Shown one piece after another: positions 8,875 through 17,658 of a DNA stretch of 38,693 nt. Location of the stretch: the NCBI GenBank assembly GCA_903881565.1, contig CAIRTR010000040.1, positions 1-38,693 of the forward strand, given 5' to 3'. The notes beneath the pieces are model-generated. The model did not search any database. It worked only from the letters and a program-made list of their open reading frames with translations, and had not been told where the DNA came from. The DNA comes from Oligoflexia bacterium (GTDB taxonomy: Bacteria > Bdellovibrionota > UBA1018). The translations under genes were made by a program, and so were the position numbers. The number at the start of each line of letters is the position of its first letter. Positions within the stretch are counted from its first letter, which is position 1.

Positions 8875-9255
8875 TTACGCCGTTGAAGGCTTATGAGGCT
8901 CCATAACGCACTTCATTGGAAAGCCGCGCACTGCTGCAACCTCATGAACTTGATGTACTTTAGTCTCCGCAATCTCGTGCAAATAAACCCCCACAAGAGA
9001 TCGACCTTGATTGTGTACGCGCAGCATTATTTCTTCAGCTTCGAGCAAAGTCTTTCGGAAGAACCGCTGCAGCATTTCAATCACAAATTCCATGGTCGTA
9101 TAATCATCGTTTAGAAAAAAAACGGCATATTGAGTGGGCGCCTTGGGCCGAGCCTTGAGGCGCGAGACAATCTCCTCCAGCGGCTCCCCTTGATCTCCCT
9201 GTTCTCCGTGCTCTTGGCCACCTTCATGACCGCGGCCCTGTAAATTCCCCATCAT
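8875..9255 (-). CDS. clpS: ClpS adaptor protein
   Basis: ClpS binds the ClpA N-domain and delivers N-degron substrates. The 126-residue product has a flexible, Gly/Glu/Gln-rich N-terminal tail (~35 residues) followed by the folded core: YAVFFLNDDYTTMEFVIEML with the N-D-D-Y-T-T-M-E-F signature, then VHNQGRSLVGVYLHEIAETKV. These are the residues that form the N-degron pocket and the ClpA interface in known ClpS. Two adjacent ATGs (9255 and 9252) both follow a GGGGGG run; the first is used here. It is the first gene of a clpS-clpA unit and is divergent from the Fic/Doc-like gene, with 94 bases between them holding the promoter region. Confidence 0.95.
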   Translation of the reverse strand: MMGNLQGRGHEGGQEHGEQGDQGEPLEEIVSRLKARPKAPTQYAVFFLNDDYTTMEFVIEMLQRFFRKTLLEAEEIMLRVHNQGRSLVGVYLHEIAETKVHQVHEVAAVRGFPMKCVMEPHKPSTA

Positions 9256-9349
9256 TCCCCCCTTTAGGCCCCCTTACGCCTTGACCCCAGGCGAGAGTTT
9301 CTTCATTCTTCCAAAGAGGCTACAAAAAAAGCTATAGAAGAAACTACAT

Positions 9350-9889
9350 ATGACTGACCAACCCAGTAGACCTGACTCCCTGAAACGTCAACTTGAGAGA
9401 ACCCGCCTGGATCGCGCCTTGGCCGTCACCGAAAGCCTCGCTGATTGTCGAGCCTTACTCACCACGGCGGAACTTGCAAGAATCAACAACGTCTTAACGG
9501 GAAAAAATGAAGATCCCTGGCGCCGCGATCCTGTCACGATCAAGCTTCCTTCTGGTAAAATCGAAACTTTGGAATTAATTACGGATCCTGTCTTGAGTTC
9601 TCGCGACAAGCTCCACCGCGCCACCGAGCAAGCAGAACAAGGCGCCATCATCGATGCAGCTGTTGATCTTTATGTGGGCCTCGTACTCGCTCATTGTTTC
9701 AACGATGCCAATCGCCGTACCGCTGTTTTAGCCGCCCATTATCTTTTGAAACGCTATGGGGTGCCCCTCTCAGGGTTAGCGCTTCATGAAATCGGCTTGG
9801 GCGATTTGCGTGAAGAGGGCCAGGTTCAAGCGCTGCGCGAGACCATCGGCCAAATGGCGAAGTTTGCGGCGAGGAACAGATCGAGTTGA
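9350..9889 (+). CDS. Fic/Doc-family protein
   Basis: This encodes 179 residues. The Fic-fold active-site motif appears as HCFNDANRRTAV (residues ~116-127). In classical AMP-transferring Fic proteins this is HPFxxGNGRxxR. In Doc, which phosphorylates EF-Tu, it is H-x-F-N-D-A-N-K-R-T-A. The match here is to Doc, with Arg in place of the Lys. The N-terminal ~100 residues are longer than in Doc (126 residues total). No convincing (S/T)xxxE(G/N) inhibitory helix is visible, and no Phd-type antitoxin gene is adjacent: the upstream neighbour is divergent clpS and the downstream neighbour is a convergent DUF2804 gene seven bases away. The substrate and reaction (phosphorylation versus nucleotidylation) are unknown. 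The start has only a weak purine stretch before it. Confidence 0.8.
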   Translation: MTDQPSRPDSLKRQLERTRLDRALAVTESLADCRALLTTAELARINNVLTGKNEDPWRRDPVTIKLPSGKIETLELITDPVLSSRDKLHRATEQAEQGAIIDAAVDLYVGLVLAHCFNDANRRTAVLAAHYLLKRYGVPLSGLALHEIGLGDLREEGQVQALRETIGQMAKFAARNRSS

Positions 9890-9896
9890 ATCAGCC

Positions 9897-10874
9897 CTAC
9901 CATTTCAAATTCTGATCCTCACACACGGCGCGCACGGCCCCTAACTCCTTGCCGTTCACACTCCCGCTAAGGACTCCAAAGCCCTGGGAAAAATGACTGG
10001 AGAGAAGTCCTAGTTCACGATCTTCTTTGCGCCAGGCTTTTCCCTCAAAACAAAGATCAATCCCGGGCTTAATGCTCTTGATCCCCCACGCACGGTTCTC
10101 GTGAGAAAACCTCACCAAACCCACGGGCACTAAATCCGAGCCTAACCACAGTGCGTTTTCACTTTGGCCGCCTAAGTTATTTCCGACCGCAAGATTGCAA
10201 CCAAAAGGAGTGCCATCGGCAAGCGCCCCTGATCCCATGACCCAGTTCCAGCGCGTAACTCGCGGCAAATAGCCGGAGGTGAAATCTAATCCTCCAACCG
10301 CTCCCCGGAAATCTCGTTTGCGACCCTTGATTTTCACGCCACCGCTGACTTTGAGAAGGTTCGTCTTTTGTGTGAAAACACCCAATCCCTTTTTCATTTC
10401 TCCCACAACCGTTATTGGAGGAGGTGCACCGGTTGCGTCCCAGAACAATTCTGCGGAAACGCCCTGAGCTTCAAACAATAGCTCCATGCCAGAGCGATCC
10501 TCGCCCCACTCCATCACCAAGCGTTTTCCTAAGCCCACAAACTCCGCGTGTGCTCCGCGACCGGGCTGATCGTTCACAGAAGCCTGAAGTTTGGGGAGTC
10601 CCAAGAAGGACTTTTCAACCAAGAGTTTCCCGCGCTCCAAATCGGTCACAGAAACAAAAGCGTTGCCAATATAGCCACCATCAATCACGGCTGCGGTCAG
10701 CAAGATCTGATCGTTGGCGGCCCACACGTAGTGCCAACGCTTGTGCGACAAAACACCCCGAACCCCGGTTAAAGAAGGAATCTCCGCGAATCCCCCTTCA
10801 TAAGTCCCAACCTGAAGCACTTTTTGCGTCCCCCATGGGGAGGACGGAATTTTCTTAAACTTGCTTAGGTTCAC
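9897..10874 (-). CDS. DUF2804 domain-containing protein
   Basis: This encodes 325 residues from GTG at 10874, with AGGAGG four bases upstream. The family signature in the C-terminal half is clear: a 'GGLDFTSGYLPRVTRWNW' segment followed by an 'NLAVGNNLGGQSENALW' segment. DUF2804 proteins are uncharacterised, of beta-rich fold, and often annotated near lipid or carotenoid-related genes; no function can be given. No signal peptide or membrane helix is visible, so it is probably cytosolic. It lies 36 bases after ettA on the same strand and is probably its operon partner. No frameshift is seen, and the length is near that expected for the family. Confidence 0.85.
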   Translation of the reverse strand: MNLSKFKKIPSSPWGTQKVLQVGTYEGGFAEIPSLTGVRGVLSHKRWHYVWAANDQILLTAAVIDGGYIGNAFVSVTDLERGKLLVEKSFLGLPKLQASVNDQPGRGAHAEFVGLGKRLVMEWGEDRSGMELLFEAQGVSAELFWDATGAPPPITVVGEMKKGLGVFTQKTNLLKVSGGVKIKGRKRDFRGAVGGLDFTSGYLPRVTRWNWVMGSGALADGTPFGCNLAVGNNLGGQSENALWLGSDLVPVGLVRFSHENRAWGIKSIKPGIDLCFEGKAWRKEDRELGLLSSHFSQGFGVLSGSVNGKELGAVRAVCEDQNLKW

Positions 10875-10910
10875 AAAACCTCCTGGGTCATTTTACTCTT
10901 GGTGGCACTC

Positions 10911-12593
10911 TTAGTGAGTCAGCTTTTTGTAATGAACCCGATGAGGTTGCTGAGCATCTGCCCCGAGCCTCTTTTTGCGATCCAGTTCGTAATCCTGATA
11001 GTTTCCCTCAAAAAGGAGGACTTTGCTGTCACCCTCAAACGCCAAGATGTGGGTGCAAATACGATCCAAGAACCAGCGATCATGGCTGATGACAAGTGCA
11101 CAACCTGCGTAATTCAGAAGCGCTTCTTCAAGCGCACGCAACGTATTGATGTCCAGATCGTTGGTCGGTTCATCAAGCAACAAAACATTGCCTCCGGCTT
11201 TGAGCATCTTTGCTAAGTGCAGGCGATTGCGTTCTCCACCCGAAAGCTGTCCCACCTTCTTTTGCTGATCGCCGCCGCTAAAATTAAATCGGGCGCAATA
11301 CGCACGCGAATTGACCTCACGATTGCCTAAGAGAATGACATCGTTTTTCCCGTCCGAAATCTCTTCCCAAACCGATTTATCCCCATCCAAGGCTTCACGC
11401 GATTGATCGACATAGGCTATCTTGACGGTGTCGCCGACACGAACTTCGCCTGAGTCTGGCTTCTCTTTACCCGTGAGCATCTTAAACAACGTTGTTTTAC
11501 CGGCGCCGTTTCCGCCGATGATTCCGACTAAACTGTTAGGAGGCAACATGAAGGAGAGATTTTCAAAGAGCAGTTTCTCGCCGTAAGCTTTTGTAATCCC
11601 CTTGGCTTCAAAAACCAGGCCCCCAAGCCGTGGCCCAGGCGGAATGTAAATCTCCATCTCATCAATTTTGTCCGGACGATCTTCACTGAGCATTTGCTCA
11701 TAAGCACCGATACGCGCTTTGCTTTTGGCTTGGCGCGCTCGAGGTGACATGCGAATCCACTCAAGCTCTCGCTCCAGCGTCTTTTGGCGCTTGGACTCCG
11801 TCTTTTCTTCCTGCGCAAGACGGGCTTGCTTTTGCTCCAACCAAGACGAATAGTTTCCTTCCCAAGGAATTCCGTGACCACGATCCAGCTCCAAAATCCA
11901 GCCGGCGATATTATCCAAAAAGTAACGATCATGGGTAACGGCGACAACCGTGCCCTGGTAATTCTTCAAAAACTGCTCAAGCCAGCCGACGCTCTCTGCG
12001 TCCAGATGATTGGTCGGTTCATCGAGCAATAGTAAATCGGGTTTCTGCAGCAAAAGTTTGCACAAAGCCACGCGTCTACGCTCTCCACCCGAAATAATCT
12101 TAACCATCGTATCAGGCGGGGGCAACCTGAGTGCGTCCATCGCGATCTCCAAAGTGCGATCGAGCTCCCAGCCATTGGCATGTTCAATTTTTTCCTGCAC
12201 ATCGGCCTGCTCCAAGAGCAGCTTTTCCATTCGGTCTGGATCGATATCGGGGTTGGCAAACTCGGCATTGATTTCTTCAAAGCGCTTTAGCGAGCGAACG
12301 ATCGAGCCCAAACCTTCTTGCACGTTTTCTTTAACCGTTTTTGTGTCATCCAGTTCGGGTTCCTGCTGAAGATAGCCCACCGTAATGCCTTCGCCGGGGC
12401 GCGCTTCGCCGTTAAAATTCTTTTCAACGCCCGCCATGATTTTCAGCAACGTCGATTTACCCGATCCGTTCAAACCCAAGACGCCGATCTTTGCGCCGTA
12501 GAAAAACGACAGGTAGATGTCCCGCAAAACCTGCTTGTTTGGAGGATAGATCTTACTTACGCCCTGCATCGTAAAACAGAATTTCTGTGCCAT
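10911..12593 (-). CDS. ettA: energy-dependent translational throttle protein EttA (ABC-F)
   Basis: EttA is a soluble ABC-F ATPase that binds the ribosomal E site and gates entry into elongation according to the ATP/ADP level. The 560-residue length is typical. The first ATPase domain has Walker [10 protein letters not shown] (40-48), the signature [12 protein letters not shown] and Walker [13 protein letters not shown]; the second has [22 protein letters not shown] and [11 protein letters not shown]. The arm insert in domain 1 (around [20 protein letters not shown]) is the EttA-type P/E-site arm. There are no membrane segments. No Shine-Dalgarno precedes the ATG; a -10-like sequence ends within about six bases of the start, suggesting a leaderless message. 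A DUF2804 gene follows 36 bases downstream. Confidence 0.95.
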   Translation of the reverse strand: MAQKFCFTMQGVSKIYPPNKQVLRDIYLSFFYGAKIGVLGLNGSGKSTLLKIMAGVEKNFNGEARPGEGITVGYLQQEPELDDTKTVKENVQEGLGSIVRSLKRFEEINAEFANPDIDPDRMEKLLLEQADVQEKIEHANGWELDRTLEIAMDALRLPPPDTMVKIISGGERRRVALCKLLLQKPDLLLLDEPTNHLDAESVGWLEQFLKNYQGTVVAVTHDRYFLDNIAGWILELDRGHGIPWEGNYSSWLEQKQARLAQEEKTESKRQKTLERELEWIRMSPRARQAKSKARIGAYEQMLSEDRPDKIDEMEIYIPPGPRLGGLVFEAKGITKAYGEKLLFENLSFMLPPNSLVGIIGGNGAGKTTLFKMLTGKEKPDSGEVRVGDTVKIAYVDQSREALDGDKSVWEEISDGKNDVILLGNREVNSRAYCARFNFSGGDQQKKVGQLSGGERNRLHLAKMLKAGGNVLLLDEPTNDLDINTLRALEEALLNYAGCALVISHDRWFLDRICTHILAFEGDSKVLLFEGNYQDYELDRKKRLGADAQQPHRVHYKKLTH

Positions 12594-12598
12594 GGGGT

Positions 12599-12629
12599 CT
12601 TATATATCGAAGCAGGTTCAAAGGGACAA
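12599..12629 (-). promoter_or_regulatory. candidate leaderless promoter of ettA
   Basis: On the minus strand TTGTCC (12629-12624) is followed 17 bases later by TATATA (12606-12601), or 19 bases later by TATAAG (12604-12599). Only five or so bases (ACCCC) separate this from the ATG at 12593, so transcription would start at or within a base or two of the start codon. No purine-rich ribosome binding site is present. Confidence 0.4.
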
Positions 12630-12645
12630 GTGCGAAAGCCCCGCC

Positions 12646-13548
12646 TCACCAATCAATCAGCTCAGGAACCCCGTCGTTTCCTATGGGGGAGTTTGAGAAG
12701 TTTGATCCCCGATCAATCCCCACGACCCGCCGCTGGCCGTTTTGCCCCTTGATCGAGAGTTCGGAGTTAAAGACCCTGATATTTACTTCTTTCCAGACTG
12801 CATCGTGTTTTTCCAAAAACTTCCAGGCGGAATCAAGCAGCGGGTGGGTCCCTACTTTGTATTTTATCGAAGGGAGTTCTGGCTCCGGGACAGCACTTGA
12901 TTTTTCTTGAATGATGATCCCCTGCTCCCACTCTTCTTTTGTGCTTAAAATGTGCTTGAGCCGAAACGGGGGTTTGGCTCCGACGGGGAATTTACTCACT
13001 AACTCTTGCAAGTACAGCTGCAGAGCCCTCTCTCTTTGGATGAGCTTCGCAACCGTCGAATCGCTTAATCTTTCAGGCGCTAAAGTGGGATCATAGACTT
13101 TGATCACTTGTCCGGCATCCAACGGATGCTGAAAAACAAGCCGAGTACCTCCTTTACCGATGGGTTTGCCCAAATGAATAGAGCGTCCGAGCTTCCGCGA
13201 CAAAAACGCCTCGGCCATTTCTTGCGCACTTTTGCCGATGGGAATCGCATGATAAGTGAGTTCCGGAATAACAACCTCGGCCCCCCTTACCGTGACTGAC
13301 TGTCCAGCGAGATACATTCTGCGGCCTTCAGAAAATGCAGGGAAACTTGCGGGGTCCCGCCCCACTTTAGGGGTCACGACAGTCCGTGCTGAGATCGGAG
13401 CTTCACGCTCCTCTAGATGTGCGGGTCGGTTAAGGAGATCGTCGAAATTTTTTGCAAGGCAGCCCGAGCCAGCCCATGCAGGAGTGAGCGAGACTTCGCC
13501 CATGAGTACAAACGCGAGAATGAGAACCGCGCCCCGAAACAAACTCAT
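12646..13548 (-). CDS. secreted protein with protein-kinase-like pattern
   Basis: This encodes 300 residues with an N-terminal signal peptide (MSLFRGAVLILAFVLMGEVS, then LTPAWA-GS). From about residue 120 the sequence looks like a kinase N-lobe. It has a glycine-rich loop LGKPIGKGGTRLVF (~126-139), then GQVIKVY with a candidate ATP-binding Lys (~150), a charged helix RERALQLYLQEL, and a hinge-like GIIIQEK (~210). Further on, KEVNIRV (~253) resembles the K-x-x-N-I-x-V of a kinase catalytic loop, and GIDRG (~277) sits where DFG would be. The catalytic Asp two residues before the Lys is replaced by Val, so it may be inactive or use other residues. This reading is inference from pattern. It is flanked by ettA downstream and rlmN upstream on the same strand, with gaps that argue for its own promoter. 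Confidence 0.65.
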   Translation of the reverse strand: MSLFRGAVLILAFVLMGEVSLTPAWAGSGCLAKNFDDLLNRPAHLEEREAPISARTVVTPKVGRDPASFPAFSEGRRMYLAGQSVTVRGAEVVIPELTYHAIPIGKSAQEMAEAFLSRKLGRSIHLGKPIGKGGTRLVFQHPLDAGQVIKVYDPTLAPERLSDSTVAKLIQRERALQLYLQELVSKFPVGAKPPFRLKHILSTKEEWEQGIIIQEKSSAVPEPELPSIKYKVGTHPLLDSAWKFLEKHDAVWKEVNIRVFNSELSIKGQNGQRRVVGIDRGSNFSNSPIGNDGVPELIDW

Positions 13549-13632
13549 ATCTATCTCTAGGATAGCGCAAGATCACGGAAAATATGACTAATTAAGTCAA
13601 GTTAATGCGCCTTCTAAACTTATGCTTTAATT

Positions 13633-14769
13633 TCAATAAGATGTGACCGCAGAAAGACCTTGCGATGCGTCACTTGAGCGACTCTCCCGCGCAATCACCG
13701 CGCTTCGAAGTTGCCCGCAAGCCGCCGAAATTTCACGTCCCCGAGAAACTCGGACGGTGGCCGTCATCCCCGCATCCACGAGTAACTTCTGAAACGCGCG
13801 AACGGTCTCATCTGAAGGTCGCTTAAAATCCGCACTCGCGTGCTCGTTAAACGGAATCAAATTTATCTTCGAAGGAATTCCAACCACGAGCTTCATCAAG
13901 CGTCGGGCGTCATCAGGCGTATCGTTAAAATCCCGCAGCATCACATACTCAAACGTGATCCGCCTATGCGATCCCAACGGATACTCCCGACACGCTTTCA
14001 GAAGTTCGGCGATGTTCCATTTGCGATTCACCGGCATAATGGCAGAGCGCTGTTCGTCCGTCGTGGCGTTTAATGAAACAGCCAGAGAAACGTCCACACG
14101 TGCGCCAAGCTCAGCAATTGCCGGCACCAAGCCCGAAGTACTGACCGTTATTTTTCGTTTGGAGAAATTCATTCCATCAGTATCCAACAGAATTTCGCAG
14201 GCTTTTACGACATTATCGAGATTCTTAAGCGGCTCACCCATTCCCATGAAAACGACATTCGTGAGCGGCGAGACTTGCCTGAGCTCATAAACTTGAGCCA
14301 CGATTTCGTGAACTTCCAAGTTGCGCTCCACCCCTTGTGTTCCAGTCACACAAAACGCGCACTTCATCGCGCAACCCACTTGCGAGGAGATACACCCCGT
14401 AAATCGCTCGCCTTCGGCCGCAGGAATAATCACACCCTCAACGGTTTTCGAATCGCCCATCTCCCAGAGAAACTTGACTGTGCCGTCTGGAGATTCCTGC
14501 CTGGAGCAAACTTTCGGGCGAAACACTTCGAGGTTTGCGATGAGCCAGGCGCGATGATCTTTGGAGAGATCACTCATCTGCTCCCACTGCGATACCCCAC
14601 GTTGGTAAACCCAATGATAAATCTGCTGCGCATGAAAGCGCGCCTGTTTTTTTGCTTTAATGAGAAGCTCGGACTCTTCGAGCCTTGAACGGCGGCCGAG
14701 ACGATCGAGACTGAGTGGTAGCAGAAGCTCTGAGAGCTCATTTTGAGTAAGCGACTGAAAATAGATCAT
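13633..14769 (-). CDS. rlmN: 23S rRNA (adenine2503-C2)-methyltransferase RlmN
   Basis: RlmN is a radical-SAM enzyme that methylates A2503 of 23S rRNA, and A37 of some tRNAs, in the cytosol. The 378-residue product has the CxxxCxxC cluster motif C133-AMK-C137-AF-C140, MGMGEP (175-180) and C351 in ISAACGQL, the methyl-carrying cysteine. C126 lies just ahead of the cluster. The N-terminus (SLTQNELSELL) matches the normal RlmN start, which supports ATG at 14769 even though no Shine-Dalgarno is visible. About 25 extra residues rich in Ser and Ala follow the last conserved block. It stands alone between a secreted kinase-like gene and a secreted orphan, all on the minus strand. Confidence 0.95.
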   Translation of the reverse strand: MIYFQSLTQNELSELLLPLSLDRLGRRSRLEESELLIKAKKQARFHAQQIYHWVYQRGVSQWEQMSDLSKDHRAWLIANLEVFRPKVCSRQESPDGTVKFLWEMGDSKTVEGVIIPAAEGERFTGCISSQVGCAMKCAFCVTGTQGVERNLEVHEIVAQVYELRQVSPLTNVVFMGMGEPLKNLDNVVKACEILLDTDGMNFSKRKITVSTSGLVPAIAELGARVDVSLAVSLNATTDEQRSAIMPVNRKWNIAELLKACREYPLGSHRRITFEYVMLRDFNDTPDDARRLMKLVVGIPSKINLIPFNEHASADFKRPSDETVRAFQKLLVDAGMTATVRVSRGREISAACGQLRSAVIARESRSSDASQGLSAVTSY

Positions 14770-14825
14770 TGGGGTCGGGTATTAACAGATTTAGGCGCAG
14801 AGCGCAAGTCGAACACCAATCGTCG

Positions 14826-16106
14826 TCATTTCTTCATTTTTTCAAGAGCATTTTTCGCCCAAAACTGCGCCCGCGTATCGGACGATTGAGCAAGCTGAGT
14901 AAACGTCTTGATCATCCAAGTTCTTTCTTGGCCAGGTATCTTTCGCCCATAAGTCCGAGAGACAATCGAATACATCCCCCAGGCAAGCTCGCCTTGAACC
15001 TCCCCAGAACCTTGTCCCGCAAAATACGACACCAGCTCGCGCTGATAATCAGAGGCCGGGCGGTTTCTAAAGAGATTCACTAAAGCTTCAGCCCCCGCCT
15101 TTTGGTCACTCGGGATGTGAGAGTCCAAAGCGTCATATATGGCGTCTTCAGTCTTATCTATAAAATCCGCAGCACGAGTTACCCGCACTTCACCAGCGGC
15201 CCGCCCCACCATGACAACCCAAACCCCATACGCATTTGGGCTCAAAGTTTTCGTGTCAATTTCGAACAAAGCTTTTCGCGCAAGCGGCCCGGAACGAGCC
15301 CCCATCGCGAGCCACCCTAGCTGACGGATCGCCTCGGTTTTTGATAACTCTCGAGGGTCTTTCACAATAATCGCTTTCAGAATCTCGATGCCCGGCCCCT
15401 CGCCGACTGAGCTGATCGTTTTATCTTGCTCAGAGGGGTCGACACGACCCAATTCGGCCATCAACTTGTTCAGGATCTTTTGGGCACTATTCGAAAGGGG
15501 CGCGCCCAGCTCCAAATAGTCTTTTATCGAACAAGCTCTCTCAGCCTCTCCTTGTGCCTTTTCGTAAATTGAAGCAATCGCAAACGCCTTATGAAAAACA
15601 CCATTCCAGTCATCCAGAGTGATTAGCGCTTTCGAACCCACAGCCTTCACGCACTCCACCGCTATGTCACTAGGAGGCGTTCCAATATTCAGGCGGGTCA
15701 ACGCGCTTGGTGCCTTTAATTGACTCCATCGCCCCGGAACATCCGCGCCCCCTTCCGAAATACTTTTATCGGAAAGATCGTAAGACCCGGCCTCCAGAAT
15801 AAGATCATAGGTCTTGAGCACCGGCTGAAACCGAATCGCCGAATTTACAAATCCCATGGAGAAAGAGAGACCGCAAAAAGGTTTATTCCAATCAAGGTCT
15901 TCACCCTCAACGACGGCCCCAAACTGAATAAAAATTTTCTTGGAGAGTTGCTCTCGATTCTTAACGCTGACTTTAAATCCCCGCGCAAGAACGACGCGCG
16001 AGTCCGCAGGAATCTTATGAAGAGGCACTTCGCCATTCACGGCCTCAGCTAGCGCGCCGGTATGAATCGCAAATGCAAAAAAAATAACGAGAAGCCCGGC
16101 CCACAT
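14826..16106 (-). CDS. large secreted protein of unknown function
   Basis: This encodes 426 residues with a signal peptide (MWAGLLVIFFAFAIHTGALA, likely cleaved after ALA/AEA). The first half of the mature chain contains strand-rich segments (for example FIQFGAVVEGEDLDW and YDLILEAGSYDL) and three spaced cysteines. The second half (from about residue 190) is helical, with repeated 'LGWLAMGARSGPLARKAL' and 'FFxxRPASDYQRELVSYF' type helices reminiscent of HEAT/Sel1-like solenoids, and ends in a basic helix. I do not recognise a family. Only a weak ribosome site precedes the ATG. Its 3' end lies 56 bases ahead of rlmN on the same strand. Periplasmic or exported location is likely. Confidence 0.7.
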   Translation of the reverse strand: MWAGLLVIFFAFAIHTGALAEAVNGEVPLHKIPADSRVVLARGFKVSVKNREQLSKKIFIQFGAVVEGEDLDWNKPFCGLSFSMGFVNSAIRFQPVLKTYDLILEAGSYDLSDKSISEGGADVPGRWSQLKAPSALTRLNIGTPPSDIAVECVKAVGSKALITLDDWNGVFHKAFAIASIYEKAQGEAERACSIKDYLELGAPLSNSAQKILNKLMAELGRVDPSEQDKTISSVGEGPGIEILKAIIVKDPRELSKTEAIRQLGWLAMGARSGPLARKALFEIDTKTLSPNAYGVWVVMVGRAAGEVRVTRAADFIDKTEDAIYDALDSHIPSDQKAGAEALVNLFRNRPASDYQRELVSYFAGQGSGEVQGELAWGMYSIVSRTYGRKIPGQERTWMIKTFTQLAQSSDTRAQFWAKNALEKMKK

Positions 16107-16184
16107 TAACTCATTATTTCAGTTTTCAAGGCGCTTGCCTATCGTATTAAAGTAGGCAAATATTACCGCGCTCGATCTCTAACT

Positions 16185-16508
16185 CTACTCGGGATTTGTC
16201 TCTACTCCTGGCGCCAGTTCGATTTTAGGCTTCAACAATCTCACTTTACTTACCCGCTCTTCACCTTCGAGTTCAAAACGCCATAGAACTTCGCAGTTTT
16301 GGAGGTGAGCCGTGGTCTCTTCTTGATGAGAGGAAATGTGGACGATGCCATTCTCAAAAAGTGTCACGTCCGCATTATCGACGTAGGTGCCTTCTTCGCC
16401 AGGATAGAAAAAGATCACGCGCATGGCCTTGCCGCGTTTGATGACCCCGGGACCTGAGCCTACTTTGACCGAAGCGACCTTTTTAGAAAAACCTTTGAAC
16501 AAACTCAT
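16185..16508 (-). CDS. small conserved-looking cytosolic protein
   Basis: The preferred start is ATG at 16508 (107 residues, beginning MSLFKGFSKKVASVKVG), because GGGGAT lies just upstream; two earlier in-frame ATGs (16514 and 16520) lack a site. The product is strand-rich, with a central 'MRVIFFYPGEEGTYVDNADVTLFENGIVHISSHQEE' block (residues ~29-64) in which 'ADVTLFENGIVHI' looks like a small beta-sheet fold. There is no signal peptide, no membrane segment and only one cysteine. Nothing in the sequence points to a reaction. It is divergent from the small coiled-coil gene at 16766; the ~257 bases between hold no convincing ORF. Confidence 0.6.
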   Translation of the reverse strand: MSLFKGFSKKVASVKVGSGPGVIKRGKAMRVIFFYPGEEGTYVDNADVTLFENGIVHISSHQEETTAHLQNCEVLWRFELEGEERVSKVRLLKPKIELAPGVETNPE

Positions 16509-16765
16509 TTTCATCCCCATTTTTTTTTCAATCCTGAGCTATCAGTTTACCTACAGATTGGCAACCCCTCGCCAACGACCTCTCGCACCTTCTTATATCG
16601 TTAGTATGAAAGCGCTTCTGCCCATTGACAAGTGCTGCATGTGGTCGACCGCTAGATTTAGTTAAAATACTCATTGCCCCTTTCTTAGAAACGACTAAGA
16701 TCGGCAAGATGGGCTCGCAACAAGCGGCCGACATATCAGAATATTCAGAATATAACGAGGAACTC

Positions 16766-17005
16766 ATGTCAGAAGATATCAAGCAAGAACTCGAAAGACT
16801 CCGCGCAGAAAACGAAGCCCTCAAAAAAGTTTCAGCAAAGGGTCTCTCCATGAAGGTTAGCGAAAAAGGGGCACTCTCAGTCTACGGCCTCGGCAGATTT
16901 CCTGTGACTCTCTACAAAGAACAGTGGAACCGCCTCCTCGACACCACCGAGGACATTCGTGCGTTCATCAAAGCCAACGATAGCGCACTCAAAACCAAGG
17001 GGTGA
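16766..17005 (+). CDS. small coiled-coil protein (79 aa) coupled to an MBL hydrolase
   Basis: The start is ATG at 16766, six bases after GAGG. In-frame codons further upstream (to 16625) give a low-complexity extension and are rejected. Residues 1-22 (MSEDIKQELERLRAENEALK) form a heptad coiled coil; residues 26-60 contain 'SMKVSEKGALSVYGLGRFPVTLYKEQWNRLLD', a compact block that I recall as recurring in uncharacterised small proteins from several phyla. The function is unknown. Its stop overlaps the GTG start of the metallo-hydrolase gene (GTGA), so the two are translationally coupled and may be functionally linked. It is probably cytosolic. Confidence 0.75.
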   Translation: MSEDIKQELERLRAENEALKKVSAKGLSMKVSEKGALSVYGLGRFPVTLYKEQWNRLLDTTEDIRAFIKANDSALKTKG

Positions 17006-17658
17006 GTTCTAGGCCTGTGCTTCGCGATGAACCGATCGTTCAATACGAACTAGGAAGCCTTAGAAATTTCGTCTATTTGATTCTAGATTGGTCTACCCGG
17101 CAGGCCGGCATTGTAGATCCTGGCAAGGATCTCACTCCTGTGCTTTCGGACCTCACTAAGCAAGGATTTACGCTAGCAACGATTCTGCTCACTCACGGCC
17201 ATTTCGACCATATTGGCGGAGTATCTCCGCTGTGCAAGAAGTTTCCAGAGATCCAAGTTGTGGGACATCCTCACGCGCTGGGTTCATTCAAGTTTTCGGG
17301 TAGCGCGCGTGAGATTTCAGATCTTGAGGAAATCCGCATCGGCGATCTTCGCATTACCGCGCATCACACCCCCGGCCATACGCGCGGCGGGATGTGCTAC
17401 CTCGTACATTCGACACCTCCTCAATTGTTGACCGGCGATACGATTTTCATCGGCGATTGCGGACGAACGGATCTCGAATCCGGGAGCTCTGCCGAGATGT
17501 TTGAATCGGTTTCAAAGCTTCGCAAACTTCCGGGTGAGTGCGTGATCCTGCCTGGGCATCATTATGCGCAGGCCTGCACTTCGACACTGGAGCACGAGAT
17601 CAAGCATAGCAAAGTGTTTCAATGCAAGACGGTGAAGGAGCTAGAGGAGTTGCCGTAG
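17002..17658 (+). CDS. MBL-fold metallo-hydrolase, glyoxalase II-like
   Basis: This encodes 218 residues from GTG at 17002, overlapping the previous stop. The metallo-beta-lactamase metal site is complete: THGHFDH (64-70), PGHTRGG with its His (~126), GDTIFIGDCGRTD (145-157) with the bridging Asp, and PGHHY (184-188). The 'GDTLF.G.CGR.D' block is typical of glyoxalase II and persulfide dioxygenase-like members that hydrolyse thioesters or oxidise glutathione persulfide. The C-terminal glutathione-binding extension of true glyoxalase II is short or missing here, so the substrate is open. It is soluble and cytosolic. It is co-translated with the 79-residue coiled-coil protein. Confidence 0.85.
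   Translation: MSSRPVLRDEPIVQYELGSLRNFVYLILDWSTRQAGIVDPGKDLTPVLSDLTKQGFTLATILLTHGHFDHIGGVSPLCKKFPEIQVVGHPHALGSFKFSGSAREISDLEEIRIGDLRITAHHTPGHTRGGMCYLVHSTPPQLLTGDTIFIGDCGRTDLESGSSAEMFESVSKLRKLPGECVILPGHHYAQACTSTLEHEIKHSKVFQCKTVKELEELP

Noticed and set aside
16625-16765. 47-residue N-terminal extension of the coiled-coil protein
   Set aside because: The internal ATG at 16766 has GAGG at good spacing and starts the coiled coil cleanly; the extension has no fold-like pattern.
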